Source: Sphingobium sp. AP49 (lineage in GTDB: Bacteria; Pseudomonadota; Alphaproteobacteria; Sphingomonadales; Sphingomonadaceae). From it: DNA of 64,000 nt. The stretch spans positions 1,805,501 to 1,869,500 of the forward strand of contig NZ_CP124576.1 in NCBI RefSeq assembly GCF_000281715.2, read 5' to 3'. The notes beneath the pieces are model-generated. The model was not told where the DNA came from and ran no database searches. It was given only the letters and a program-made list of their open reading frames with translations. This document shows positions 45,212 through 53,564 of the stretch, piece after piece. How positions within the stretch are numbered: position 1 is the first letter of the stretch; each line of letters begins with the position of its first letter. A program made the translations under genes and the position numbers.

Positions 45212-46192
45212 ATGGATTTCCTGACGACCGACTTTCTCGACAAGCCCATCTGGATGTGGGCGCTCTTCCTGACGATCATCATCGCGCTGCTGGCGCTGGA
45301 TCTGGGCGTGTTGCATCGCAAGCAGCGCGAGATCGGCGTGCGCGAAAGCGTGACGCTGGCGGGCTTCTATATCGCCATTGGCCTCGCCTTTGGCGGCTGG
45401 ATCGCCTGGCAGATGGGGCAGGAGGCGGCGGTCGCCTATCTGACCGGCTTCGTCGTCGAAAAGTCGCTGGCGCTCGACAATGTCTTCGTCATCGCGATGA
45501 TCTTCTCCTTCTTCCATGTGCCGCGCCGCTATCAGCATGAAGTGTTGTTCTGCGGCATCATCGGCGTCATCGTCCTGCGCGCGATCATGATCGGGCTGGG
45601 CGCGGCGCTGGTTCAGAATGTGTCCTGGGCGCTCTATCTCTTTGCGGCGATCCTGATCTTCACCGGCATCCGCATGCTGTGGACGGTGGGCAAGGAACAG
45701 ACGATGGAGGGGAGTTGGCTGCTCGGCTTCCTGCGCCGTCATATGCGCGTGACCGACCGGGTGGAGGGCGATCATTTCTTCGTGCGTCAGCCGGCCGAGC
45801 CGGGCGGCAAGCCGCTGCTCCACGCGACGCCGCTGTTCCTGGCGCTGGTGATGATCGAGATTGCCGACGTCATCTTTGCGGTCGACTCGGTGCCGGCGAT
45901 CTTCGCCATCACCACCGATCCCTATCTGGTCTACACCTCCAACATCTTCGCGATCCTGGGGCTGCGCGCGCTCTATTTCGCGCTGGCGGCGGCGGTGCAC
46001 CGCTTCCATTATCTCAAATATGCGCTGTCGGTGGTGCTGATCTTCATCGGCGCCAAGATCTTTCTGGCCGATATGCTGGGGCTGGAGAAGATCCCGCCGG
46101 TCTTTTCCCTGCTGGTGACGGCCGGCGTGCTGGGGGCCGGCATCGGCCTTTCTCTCTGGCGCACCCGTGGCGAGGTGCAGCCGCAACATTAA
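45212..46192 (+). CDS. TerC family integral membrane protein (Alx-like)
   Basis: 326 residues with eight or nine membrane helices. The TerC signature is VVEKSLALDNVFVIAMIFSFF in the first half, repeated with IEIADVIFAVDSVPAIFAITTDPYLVYTSNIFAILGLRALYF in the second; the conserved acidic residues in these segments are likely Mn/Ca ligands. Alx-type TerC proteins export manganese in E. coli. No tellurite genes surround it. Confidence 0.88.
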   Translation: MDFLTTDFLDKPIWMWALFLTIIIALLALDLGVLHRKQREIGVRESVTLAGFYIAIGLAFGGWIAWQMGQEAAVAYLTGFVVEKSLALDNVFVIAMIFSFFHVPRRYQHEVLFCGIIGVIVLRAIMIGLGAALVQNVSWALYLFAAILIFTGIRMLWTVGKEQTMEGSWLLGFLRRHMRVTDRVEGDHFFVRQPAEPGGKPLLHATPLFLALVMIEIADVIFAVDSVPAIFAITTDPYLVYTSNIFAILGLRALYFALAAAVHRFHYLKYALSVVLIFIGAKIFLADMLGLEKIPPVFSLLVTAGVLGAGIGLSLWRTRGEVQPQH

Positions 46193-46229
46193 TTTGGCAC
46201 GGATGCCGGATCGTCGATAGGAAGGCGCC

Positions 46230-46964
46230 ATGCCCGTCCTCATCACATCCGGCATCGTCTGCGCGCTGCGTGCTCATGGCGAACATGGCGCGGTCGCGCG
46301 GCTGCTGACGCCCGATCATGGGCTGGTAGCGGGTTATGTGCGCGGCGGGCGGTCGCGAACGCTGCGTCCGGTGCTGCTGCCAGGCAACGCCGTGAAGGGC
46401 GAGTTTCGCGCCCGGACGGAGGATCAACTGGCGAGCCTGACGGTCGAACTGGAGCATAGCCGGGCGCCCTTGCTGGGCGAGCCGCTTCCGGCCGCGGCGA
46501 TCGACTGGACCTGCGCGCTGACGGCGGCGGCCTTGCCAGAAGGAACGCCCTATCCGACGCTCTATGAGGCATTGGACGGCGTATTCGGCGCGGTCGAAGC
46601 GGCGCCGGCGGCGCGTGGCTGGGCAGCGGCGCTGGTCCGCTATGAGTTGCTGCTGCTGGCGGAACTGGGCTTCGGCCTCGATCTCAGCCGTTGCGCCGCC
46701 ACCGGCGCCGCCGACGACCTGGCCTTCGTCAGCCCGCGCAGCGCGGCGGCGGTCAGCCGGGCCGGGGCGGAGGGCTATGAGGCCCGCCTGCTGTCGCTGC
46801 CGCCTTTCTTGCTGCAGGGCGGGTCTGGCGATTGGCCGCAGATCATGGACGGGTTGCGCCTCACCGGTTTCTTCCTGGAGCGCTCGGTGCTGACCGAAAG
46901 GCGGGCCGATGTGCTGGCCGCGCGCGAAAGACTGGTCGATCGCCTGAAAAGAGCGGTTGCGTAA
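46230..46964 (+). CDS. recO: DNA repair protein RecO
   Basis: 244 residues. N-terminal OB-fold ([37 protein letters not shown]) and helical C-terminal domain with [24 protein letters not shown]. The usual zinc-binding cysteines are partly missing (only one Cys remains in that helix), as in many alphaproteobacterial RecO proteins. It loads RecA onto SSB-coated DNA with RecR. It starts 38 bp after terC. Confidence 0.9.
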   Translation: MPVLITSGIVCALRAHGEHGAVARLLTPDHGLVAGYVRGGRSRTLRPVLLPGNAVKGEFRARTEDQLASLTVELEHSRAPLLGEPLPAAAIDWTCALTAAALPEGTPYPTLYEALDGVFGAVEAAPAARGWAAALVRYELLLLAELGFGLDLSRCAATGAADDLAFVSPRSAAAVSRAGAEGYEARLLSLPPFLLQGGSGDWPQIMDGLRLTGFFLERSVLTERRADVLAARERLVDRLKRAVA

Positions 46965-47084
46965 CGCGCGCAGTTTTTGCAAGGGCGGGCGCGCCGTTTC
47001 CGCATTCTCCGTTCGCCCACCGGGCAGCGGCGGCCATTTTCTTTCGCGGAACCGTGCCGGCAGAGATTTAGAAAGAGGTTTCCC

Positions 47085-48128
47085 ATGTTGATCGCCCTGT
47101 TCCCTGGAGATGGTATCGGCCCCGAGATCGTCACGCAGGCGAAGCGCGTGCTTGATGCGCTGGCGATCGACGGCCTTACCTATGAAGAGGGTCTGGTCGG
47201 CGGTTCGGCCTATAAGGCGGTGGGCCATCCGCTGCCGCCCGAGACGCTGGACATCGCCAAGCGCGCCGACGCCATCCTGTTCGGCGCGGTCGGTGATCCG
47301 GACTGCGACTCGCTGGAGCGTCATCTGCGTCCGGAGCAGGCGATCCTGGGTTTGCGCAAGGAACTGGGCCTGTTCTCGAACCTGCGCCCGGCCAAGGTCT
47401 TCCCCGAACTGGCGCATGAAAGCGCACTGAAGCCCGAAGTGGCCGGCTCGATCGACCTGCTGATCGTGCGCGAGACCAATGGCGACGTCTATTTCGGTGA
47501 GAAGGGCATGCGCACCACCGCCGATGGCCTGCGCGAAGGCTATGACATCATGTCCTATAACGAGGCCGAGGTGCGCCGCATCGCCCATGCCGGTTTCCAG
47601 GCGGCGCGCGCCCGTCGTGGCAAGCTCTGCTCGGTCGACAAGGCCAATGTGCTGGAGACCAGCCAGCTGTGGCGCGACGTGGTGATCGAGGTGTCGGCCG
47701 AATATCCCGACGTTGCCCTGACCCACATGTATGTCGACAATGCCGCGATGCAGCTGGTGCGCAATCCCGGCCAGTTCGACGTCATCGTCACCGGCAACAT
47801 GTTCGGCGATATCCTGTCGGACCAGGCGAGCATGTGCGTGGGCTCCATCGGCATGCTGGCATCGGCGACGCTGAACGGCAGCGGCCAGGGCCTCTATGAA
47901 CCGATCCATGGGTCCGCGCCCGACATTGCCGGCCAGGGCAAGGCCAACCCGCTGGCGACCATCCTGTCGGCGGCGATGATGCTGCGTTACTCGCTGAACC
48001 TGTCCGAACCGGCCGACCGGATCGAGGCGGCCGTGGCCAAGGGGCTGGCGGATGGCGCCCGCTCGCCGGATCTGGGCGGCACGATGAACACGGTGGAGAT
48101 GGGCGACGCGGTCCTCGCCGCCCTCTAA
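47085..48128 (+). CDS. leuB: 3-isopropylmalate dehydrogenase
   Basis: 347 residues, AGAGG 7 nt before the ATG. The isocitrate/isopropylmalate dehydrogenase fold is shown by [12 protein letters not shown], the substrate arginines in [21 protein letters not shown], the catalytic Tyr in [13 protein letters not shown], Lys in [14 protein letters not shown], and metal aspartates in [15 protein letters not shown]. It makes 2-oxoisocaproate precursor in leucine synthesis. leuA, leuC and leuD are not nearby. Confidence 0.95.
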   Translation: MLIALFPGDGIGPEIVTQAKRVLDALAIDGLTYEEGLVGGSAYKAVGHPLPPETLDIAKRADAILFGAVGDPDCDSLERHLRPEQAILGLRKELGLFSNLRPAKVFPELAHESALKPEVAGSIDLLIVRETNGDVYFGEKGMRTTADGLREGYDIMSYNEAEVRRIAHAGFQAARARRGKLCSVDKANVLETSQLWRDVVIEVSAEYPDVALTHMYVDNAAMQLVRNPGQFDVIVTGNMFGDILSDQASMCVGSIGMLASATLNGSGQGLYEPIHGSAPDIAGQGKANPLATILSAAMMLRYSLNLSEPADRIEAAVAKGLADGARSPDLGGTMNTVEMGDAVLAAL

Positions 48129-48201
48129 TTCCGCTTCGGTTCGTCGCATTTGCATGACGCAAACGTAAAGTTTCTTCGTTTCCGGTCGATATGATCGGAG
48201 A

Positions 48202-48630
48202 ATGGGGACGCAAATGCCGATTGAACTGATTGAAGACCATCATGCCCTGCGGGGCATGATGCGGGATTTTGCCAGCATGATGGACGATGACGTCCGCGAC
48301 ATGGCGCTCCTGACCCGCTGGCGCATCCGCTTCGCCCAGCTGTTCCGCGACCATATGGGGCGGGAAGACATGCTGGCGCGGGGCTTGCGCCAGGGGCCGC
48401 TGGCGGTGGAGGCCGAGCCGGTCGTGCACCAGCATGGACGAACGATGGTGGCGCTGTTCCTGCGCTACAGCGATCATATCAAGCAATGGACCCCGGCCCA
48501 GATCACGGCCGACTGGGATAATTACAGGCGGGCCACGCTGGGGCTGCAGGACTCGCTTTATGATCATATGGAGTGGGAGGAGGCGCATCTGCATCCGCTG
48601 ATCGAGGGCAGGGTGCGGAGGGCCGCCTAG
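48202..48630 (+). CDS. Hemerythrin-like HHE domain protein
   Basis: 142 residues. Four-helix bundle with candidate iron ligands: EDHHALRG, FRDHMGREDM, VHQHGRTMV and YDHMEWEEAHLHPL. Members bind a di-iron centre or heme and take part in oxygen, NO or iron sensing. ATG 48202 (GGAG very near) or ATG 48214 (GGGGA 6 nt upstream) may be the start. The stop codon TAG (48628-48630) is part of the folded repeat that begins at 48627, so the repeat appears to have supplied the end of the gene. Confidence 0.82.
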   Translation: MGTQMPIELIEDHHALRGMMRDFASMMDDDVRDMALLTRWRIRFAQLFRDHMGREDMLARGLRQGPLAVEAEPVVHQHGRTMVALFLRYSDHIKQWTPAQITADWDNYRRATLGLQDSLYDHMEWEEAHLHPLIEGRVRRAA

Positions 48631-48755
48631 ACCTTGATCGCTTCAGGCTGAATTGGCCTGAAGCGTGAATCAAGGTCTAGCATCCAAGAATAGAGCCTGG
48701 TTCACGCTATCGGCGGAAGCGCAAGGCGCTTCCGCCTCTAACGATCAGGCTCTAG
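48627..48755 (+). repeat. Dispersed palindromic intergenic repeat, copy 2
   Basis: A highly folded 129-bp element. First hairpin: CTAGACCTTGAT (48627-48638) pairs with ATCAAGGTCTAG (48669-48680), enclosing CTTCAGGC/GCCTGAAG (48641-48648 / 48656-48663). Second hairpin: TAGAGCCTG (48691-48699) pairs with CAGGCTCTA (48746-48754), enclosing an 11-bp GC-rich stem (48712-48722 / 48726-48736). It aligns with copy 1 at 24994-25115 in the same orientation. Confidence 0.8.
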
Positions 48756-48814
48756 GGGGCCAATTCGCGCATAGCGGTCCTGTCGGCTGTTTCGCAGGCC
48801 AGCTAGGCAGCGGC

Positions 48815-49813
48815 ATGAGCGACTTTTCCCTGCCCAGCCTTCGTGCCGCCGCCGCCATGGTCCATGATCAGGTGCCGCCGACCCCGCAATATGCCTGGCC
48901 GCTGCTGGCCGGGCGGATCGGCGTCGAAACCTGGGTCAAGCATGAGAACCACACGCCGACCGGCGCCTTCAAGGTGCGCGGCGCCATCACCTATATCGAC
49001 TGGCTGCGCTGCAGCCATCCCGAGGTGACGGGCATCATCACCGCGACCCGCGGCAATCATGGCCAGGCGCAGGTGCGCGCGGCCCGCGCCGCCGGGTTGC
49101 AGGCGACGATCGTCGTTCCCCATGGCAATGCGCTGGAGAAGAATGCGGCGATGCGCGCCTTTGGTGCCACCCTGATCGAGCATGGTCATGATTTCGACAG
49201 CGCCAAGATGGAGGCGGTGCGCCTGGCTGGCGAACAGGGGCTGTTCATGGTCCCCGCCTATCATGAACAACTGGTGCGCGGTGTCGCCAGCTATGGGCTG
49301 GAACTATTCGACGCGGTGCCCGACCTCGACACCGTCTATGTTCCCGTCGGCTGCGGATCGGGCCTGTGCGCCACGATCGCGGCAAGGGATGCGCTGGGCC
49401 TCAAGACTAAGATCGTCGGCGTCGTGTCCGCCCATGTCGATGCCGCCAAGCGCTCGTTCGAGGCGGGGCAATTGCTGACCAGCCCGACCGCCTATACCTT
49501 TGCCGATGGCGTCGCCGTCTGCACCCCGGTCCAGGCCGCGCTCGACTATTTCGGGCCGCGCGCCGACCGCTTCGTCGGCGTCACCGATGACGAGGTGGCG
49601 GCTGCGATCCGTATCTATTGGCAGGACACCCACAATCTGGCCGAGGGTGCCGGTGCGGTGGCGCTGGCCGCGCTGATCCAGGAAAAGGATCGAATGCGTG
49701 GCAAGAAGGTTGCGGTTATCCTCTCGGGCGGTAATGGCGACATGAGCCAGATGGCACAGATACTGGGCGGCGATACGCCGCGCGTCACGATGGACATGCG
49801 GAAGGCGATATGA
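48815..49813 (+). CDS. Threonine dehydratase-like PLP enzyme (fold type II)
   Basis: 332 residues. PLP Lys in NHTPTGAFKVRGAI and phosphate loop VPVGCGSGLCATI; the serine/threonine dehydratase fold also shows in GIITATRGNHGQAQV. There is no C-terminal ACT domain, so it is the short catabolic (non-isoleucine-regulated) type; a hydroxyectoine-type dehydratase role is also possible. The stop overlaps the metZ start (ATGA), so the two are coupled. Confidence 0.85.
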   Translation: MSDFSLPSLRAAAAMVHDQVPPTPQYAWPLLAGRIGVETWVKHENHTPTGAFKVRGAITYIDWLRCSHPEVTGIITATRGNHGQAQVRAARAAGLQATIVVPHGNALEKNAAMRAFGATLIEHGHDFDSAKMEAVRLAGEQGLFMVPAYHEQLVRGVASYGLELFDAVPDLDTVYVPVGCGSGLCATIAARDALGLKTKIVGVVSAHVDAAKRSFEAGQLLTSPTAYTFADGVAVCTPVQAALDYFGPRADRFVGVTDDEVAAAIRIYWQDTHNLAEGAGAVALAALIQEKDRMRGKKVAVILSGGNGDMSQMAQILGGDTPRVTMDMRKAI

Positions 49814-51018
49814 AGCGCAAGAGCGGGCAGAACCCTGAGATCACCAAGAACTGGAAGCCGGCGACGCTGGCCATCCGGGGCGGCACTGCGCGCACCGAAT
49901 ATGGCGAGACGTCCGAGGCCTTGTTCCTGTCCAGCGGCTATTGCTACGACCGGGCCGAGGATGCCGCCGCGCGCTTCGCCGGCGAACAGCAGGGCATGAC
50001 CTATAGCCGGCTGCAGAACCCGACCGTGGAGATGCTGGAACAGCGCATCGCCCTGCTGGAAGGCGCCGAGGCCTGCCGCGCCACCGCCACCGGCATGGCG
50101 GCGATGACCGCCGCGCTGCTGTGCCAGCTGTCGGCCGGCGATCATGTCGTCGCGGCCAAGGCGGCCTTTGGCTCCTGCCGCTGGCTGGTCGATACGCTGC
50201 TGCCCAAATTCGGCATCGCGACGACGACGATCGACGGCAGCGATGTTGCCGCCTGGGAAGCGGCGGTACAGCCCAATACCAAGGTTTTCTTCTTCGAGAC
50301 GCCGGCCAACCCGACCATGGACGTGGTCGACATCGCTGGTGTCTGCGCCATCGCCAGGGCGCATGGCATCACCTCGGTCGTCGACAATGCCTTTGCCTCG
50401 CCCGCGTTGCAGCGGCCGATGGACTTCGGCGCCGATGTCGTCGCCTATAGCGCGACCAAGATGATGGATGGGCAGGGCCGCGTATTGGCCGGTGCCGTTT
50501 GCGGCACCCGCGACTGGATCGACAATGTGCTGCTGCCTTTCCACCGCAATACCGGCCCGACGCTGAGCGCGTTCAATGCCTGGGTGGTGCTGAAGGGGCT
50601 GGAAACGCTGGACCTGCGTATTCGCCGCCAGAGCGAGAATGCGCTCAAGGTTGCGCAATTCCTGGAAACCCGCCTGCCCAAGGTGCTGTATCCGGGCCTC
50701 GAAAGCCATCCGCAATATGCGCTGGCGATGCAGCAGATGGACGCGGCCGGGCCGATCTTCTCGCTCTATGTCGGCGGCGGCCGGGCGGAGGCGCATGGCC
50801 TGCTCAACGCGCTGGAGCTGGTCGACATCAGCAACAATATCGGCGACTCGCGTTCGTTGATGACCCATCCGGCATCGACCACCCATTTCGGCATGGCCGA
50901 AGAGGCACGGCTGGAAGTCGGCATCACCGAGGATATGCTGCGCCTGAACGTCGGGCTGGAGGATCCGGACGATGTGATCGCCGACTTCGACCAGGCGCTC
51001 AAGGCGATAGGGCGTTGA
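49810..51018 (+). CDS. metZ: O-succinylhomoserine sulfhydrylase (Cys/Met PLP-dependent)
   Basis: 402 residues. PLP Lys in VVAYSATKMMDGQGRVLAG; other marks are AIRGGTARTEYGETSEALF, YSRLQNPTVEMLEQRIALLEG, and PASTTHFGMAEEARL. The family covers cystathionine gamma-synthase, gamma-lyase and sulfhydrylases; the overall sequence and the neighbouring apaG fit the sphingomonad MetZ enzyme that makes homocysteine from O-succinylhomoserine and sulfide. It is coupled to the dehydratase upstream. Confidence 0.88.
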   Translation: MKRKSGQNPEITKNWKPATLAIRGGTARTEYGETSEALFLSSGYCYDRAEDAAARFAGEQQGMTYSRLQNPTVEMLEQRIALLEGAEACRATATGMAAMTAALLCQLSAGDHVVAAKAAFGSCRWLVDTLLPKFGIATTTIDGSDVAAWEAAVQPNTKVFFFETPANPTMDVVDIAGVCAIARAHGITSVVDNAFASPALQRPMDFGADVVAYSATKMMDGQGRVLAGAVCGTRDWIDNVLLPFHRNTGPTLSAFNAWVVLKGLETLDLRIRRQSENALKVAQFLETRLPKVLYPGLESHPQYALAMQQMDAAGPIFSLYVGGGRAEAHGLLNALELVDISNNIGDSRSLMTHPASTTHFGMAEEARLEVGITEDMLRLNVGLEDPDDVIADFDQALKAIGR

Positions 51019-51050
51019 CGGAACCGGGCGGGTAGGCGCATTCGGGGAAC

Positions 51051-51449
51051 ATGAACGCCTTGTTCCCCCTGCACGCGACGACGCGGGACATCATCGTCCA
51101 TGTCGCCGTGACCTTCCTGCCCGAACAGTCGGAGCCGGAGCGCGGTCGCTGGTTCTGGGCCTATCATATCCGGATCGAAAATCAGGGCGACCAGCCCGTG
51201 CAACTGCTGACCCGTCACTGGATCATTACCGATGGACGGGGCCTGCAGCAGGAATTGGAGGGCGAAGGCGTGATCGGGGAGCAACCGGTGGTGCAACCGG
51301 GCAAAAGCTATGACTATGTGTCGGGGTGTCCGCTCAATACGGCGACCGGATCGATGCGTGGTACCTATAGCATGATTGGCGCGGACGGTGAGATGTTCGA
51401 TGTCACCATCCCCCATTTCGCGCTGATCGCGCCGGCGGTGGCCGAATGA
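51051..51449 (+). CDS. apaG: ApaG domain protein
   Basis: 132 residues, a fibronectin-like beta sandwich (DUF525): RGRWFWAYHIRIENQGDQPVQLLTRHWIITDGRG then GVIGEQPVVQPGKSYDYVSGCPLNTATGSMRGTYSM. ApaG is linked to Co/Mg handling and diadenosine tetraphosphate levels, with no settled mechanism. It lies 32 bp after metZ, a neighbourhood common in alphaproteobacteria, and overlaps the LysR gene start by ATGA. Confidence 0.92.
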   Translation: MNALFPLHATTRDIIVHVAVTFLPEQSEPERGRWFWAYHIRIENQGDQPVQLLTRHWIITDGRGLQQELEGEGVIGEQPVVQPGKSYDYVSGCPLNTATGSMRGTYSMIGADGEMFDVTIPHFALIAPAVAE

Positions 51450-52237
51450 AGCGGACCCATTTGCCATTGAACGGTCTGCGCGTGCTGGATGCCGCCGCGC
51501 GCCATCTGTCCTTCACCCGCGCTGCCGACGAACTGGCGGTGACGCCAGCGGCCGTCGGCCAGCAGATCCGCGCGCTCGAAGACCTGCTGGGGGTCGTGCT
51601 GTTCCGCCGCACGCCAAAAGGGCTGGAACTGACGCCGGAGACCGAGGCCGGCCTGGAAGCGCTGCGCGCCGGATTCCTGGAGTTTGAAGAGGCTGTTCGC
51701 GCGATGCAGGCGGGGCAGTCCAGTTCGTCGCTGACGATTGCGGCGCCGCGCGACATCACCGCCAAATGGCTGCAGCCGCGCCTGGCCGCCTATGCCGCGC
51801 GCCAGCCTGGCCTGACCTTTTCTCTGGTCGCCGCCGACGAGGCGCTCGACTTTACCGAGGCCAATCTCGATCTTGCCCTGCGCCTGGGTGAGGGCGTGGG
51901 CGAGCATGAGGGGATCAGGATCGGCGAGAGCGTTTTCGTCACGGTCGCGGCGGCCGAGGGCGGGCCTGACCAGCGGATCGAATGGCCAGGTTGCCCGGCC
52001 AGCGACCAGCCGGCGTCGATCCGGGTGGCGGATGCGGGGCTGGCGATAGAGGCGGCGGCCAATGGCTTCGGTCGGGCGAACGTGCCGCTGCTACTGGCGC
52101 AGGCTGACATCGATGCCGGGCGCGTGCGTCAGGTTGGCGAGGCATTGCCCACGACGCAATCCTACTGGTTGATCGCACCGTTGCCCCAGTGGCGACAAAA
52201 GAAGGTCAAGGCCCTGGTCGAGGCGCTGACCAGCTGA
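51446..52237 (+). CDS. LysR/GcvA-like transcriptional regulator
   Basis: 263 residues, somewhat shorter than most LysR proteins (about 300). The HTH is NGLRVLDAAARHLSFTRAADELAVTPAAVGQQIRALEDLLGVVLFRRT, the GcvA branch. The binding domain (about 90-260) is compact. It is the last gene of the metZ-apaG transcript (ATGA overlap) rather than divergent from a target, so its regulon is not evident from position. Confidence 0.85.
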   Translation: MKRTHLPLNGLRVLDAAARHLSFTRAADELAVTPAAVGQQIRALEDLLGVVLFRRTPKGLELTPETEAGLEALRAGFLEFEEAVRAMQAGQSSSSLTIAAPRDITAKWLQPRLAAYAARQPGLTFSLVAADEALDFTEANLDLALRLGEGVGEHEGIRIGESVFVTVAAAEGGPDQRIEWPGCPASDQPASIRVADAGLAIEAAANGFGRANVPLLLAQADIDAGRVRQVGEALPTTQSYWLIAPLPQWRQKKVKALVEALTS

Positions 52238-52289
52238 AATAGGATCCTGCGCTCGGGCGCCGCGATGTAGGTCCTGCAGGGCGGGAAAC

Positions 52290-53564
52290 TCAGTCGGCCA
52301 GAAGGTTGAGCGTGCGGGTCATCAGAGCGACGAACCGGCCTTCTTCCACCCGCGCGGCAGGATTGTTCCAGGCGCCACTGACTCCGTACCAACGGCCGTC
52401 CTTTGCCTGGAGCAGGAAGTTCATGGCGATGACGCCCGGCTCGCTGCCTCCCTTATAGCCCAGATATTGCCAGCGTTGGGCATTGGCCGGGGCGATGCCG
52501 GGATTGACGGCCAGAATGGACAGCGCATCGCCGCCATGGCGGCGCAGCCAGTCAAGCAGGCCGATTTCGCCCTGGGGCGTTGCAAACCATTCGATCGTGT
52601 CGATCGCCACCGGCGTTTCGGCGACGGTGCCAACATCGACCTGCGCCGCCGTCAACTGCGCGGCCGCGCCTTCCAGCAAGGCGCGCCGCTTGGCCATTGT
52701 GCCGCCTTCATAACGGCGGCGCAGATCGGCATTGGCGGGCATCTTGAGCGCGAAGGCCTCTGCGGTCGTCAACACCGGCAGGCTGCGCATATCGACCGGG
52801 CCGAAACGCTGTCGCATCGCATCCACCCGATCTCGTCCCAGGCCAAATAGCAGACTGTCCGAGGCACTATTATCGCTTTCCGCGATCATCGTCGTTGCCA
52901 GGCTGTGCAACGTCATCGGTGCCCGGTCGGGCCATTGCATCAACCGGCCGGAAAAACTCTTGGGGCCGAGCGGGATCACATCGCTCCAGCGCCGCTCTCC
53001 GGCCTCCACCGCCCGGGCGAGTTCCGCCAGCACGACCAGCTTGAAGGACGAGCCGGTTGCCATCTGTCGGTCGGGCGTGACCGCGTGAAGCCATTGTGGG
53101 CCGGCGTCGGTGAGGCGGGCGACGGCAAAGGCGGTGCTGCCGGGCAGGGCGGCGATGTCACGCAGCACCGCATCCATGCTGTCGCCGGCCTGGCGAGTGC
53201 CGACGATGCGCAGGCCGACGACACGGTTGGGCGCGTCAGGTGCGACCACCAGGGTGATGGCGACGATGGCCTTTTCATAGCGGATCTCGACCTGGCCGGC
53301 GGTGGCGCTCTGCGGGGTGACGGCACCCAGCGCTTCCGGCTTGCCATATTGTTTGCGCAGGTCGGCGGCGATCGCGCGCCAACGGTCGATCGGTACGGCG
53401 TCCAGAAAGAGTGGCGCGAAGAAATCCGCTTCCCCGCCCGGTGCGGCGAGCAGGGCGACCAACTGCGCCGCCCGCGCCTGATAGGCTGGGCTGGGATCAG
53501 CCATGGCACGCCCTGGCAGCAGCGCGAGCCCGAACAGGACAAGCGCGGCTGCCAGCAGCCTCAT
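52290..53564 (-). CDS. Serine hydrolase of the class A beta-lactamase fold
   Basis: 424 residues. Signal peptide to ...GRAMA. An N-terminal region (about 25-130, possibly NTF2-like) precedes the hydrolase domain with S172-x-x-K175 (ATGSSFKLVVLAEL), S230-D-N232 (MIAESDNSAS) and KGG (YLGYKGGSEPG) in place of the usual KTG. The triad marks a penicillin-recognising enzyme, periplasmic, that could act on peptidoglycan or beta-lactams. The start overlaps the parE stop by ATGA, so it is the second gene of that operon. Confidence 0.8.
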   Translation of the reverse strand: MRLLAAALVLFGLALLPGRAMADPSPAYQARAAQLVALLAAPGGEADFFAPLFLDAVPIDRWRAIAADLRKQYGKPEALGAVTPQSATAGQVEIRYEKAIVAITLVVAPDAPNRVVGLRIVGTRQAGDSMDAVLRDIAALPGSTAFAVARLTDAGPQWLHAVTPDRQMATGSSFKLVVLAELARAVEAGERRWSDVIPLGPKSFSGRLMQWPDRAPMTLHSLATTMIAESDNSASDSLLFGLGRDRVDAMRQRFGPVDMRSLPVLTTAEAFALKMPANADLRRRYEGGTMAKRRALLEGAAAQLTAAQVDVGTVAETPVAIDTIEWFATPQGEIGLLDWLRRHGGDALSILAVNPGIAPANAQRWQYLGYKGGSEPGVIAMNFLLQAKDGRWYGVSGAWNNPAARVEEGRFVALMTRTLNLLAD

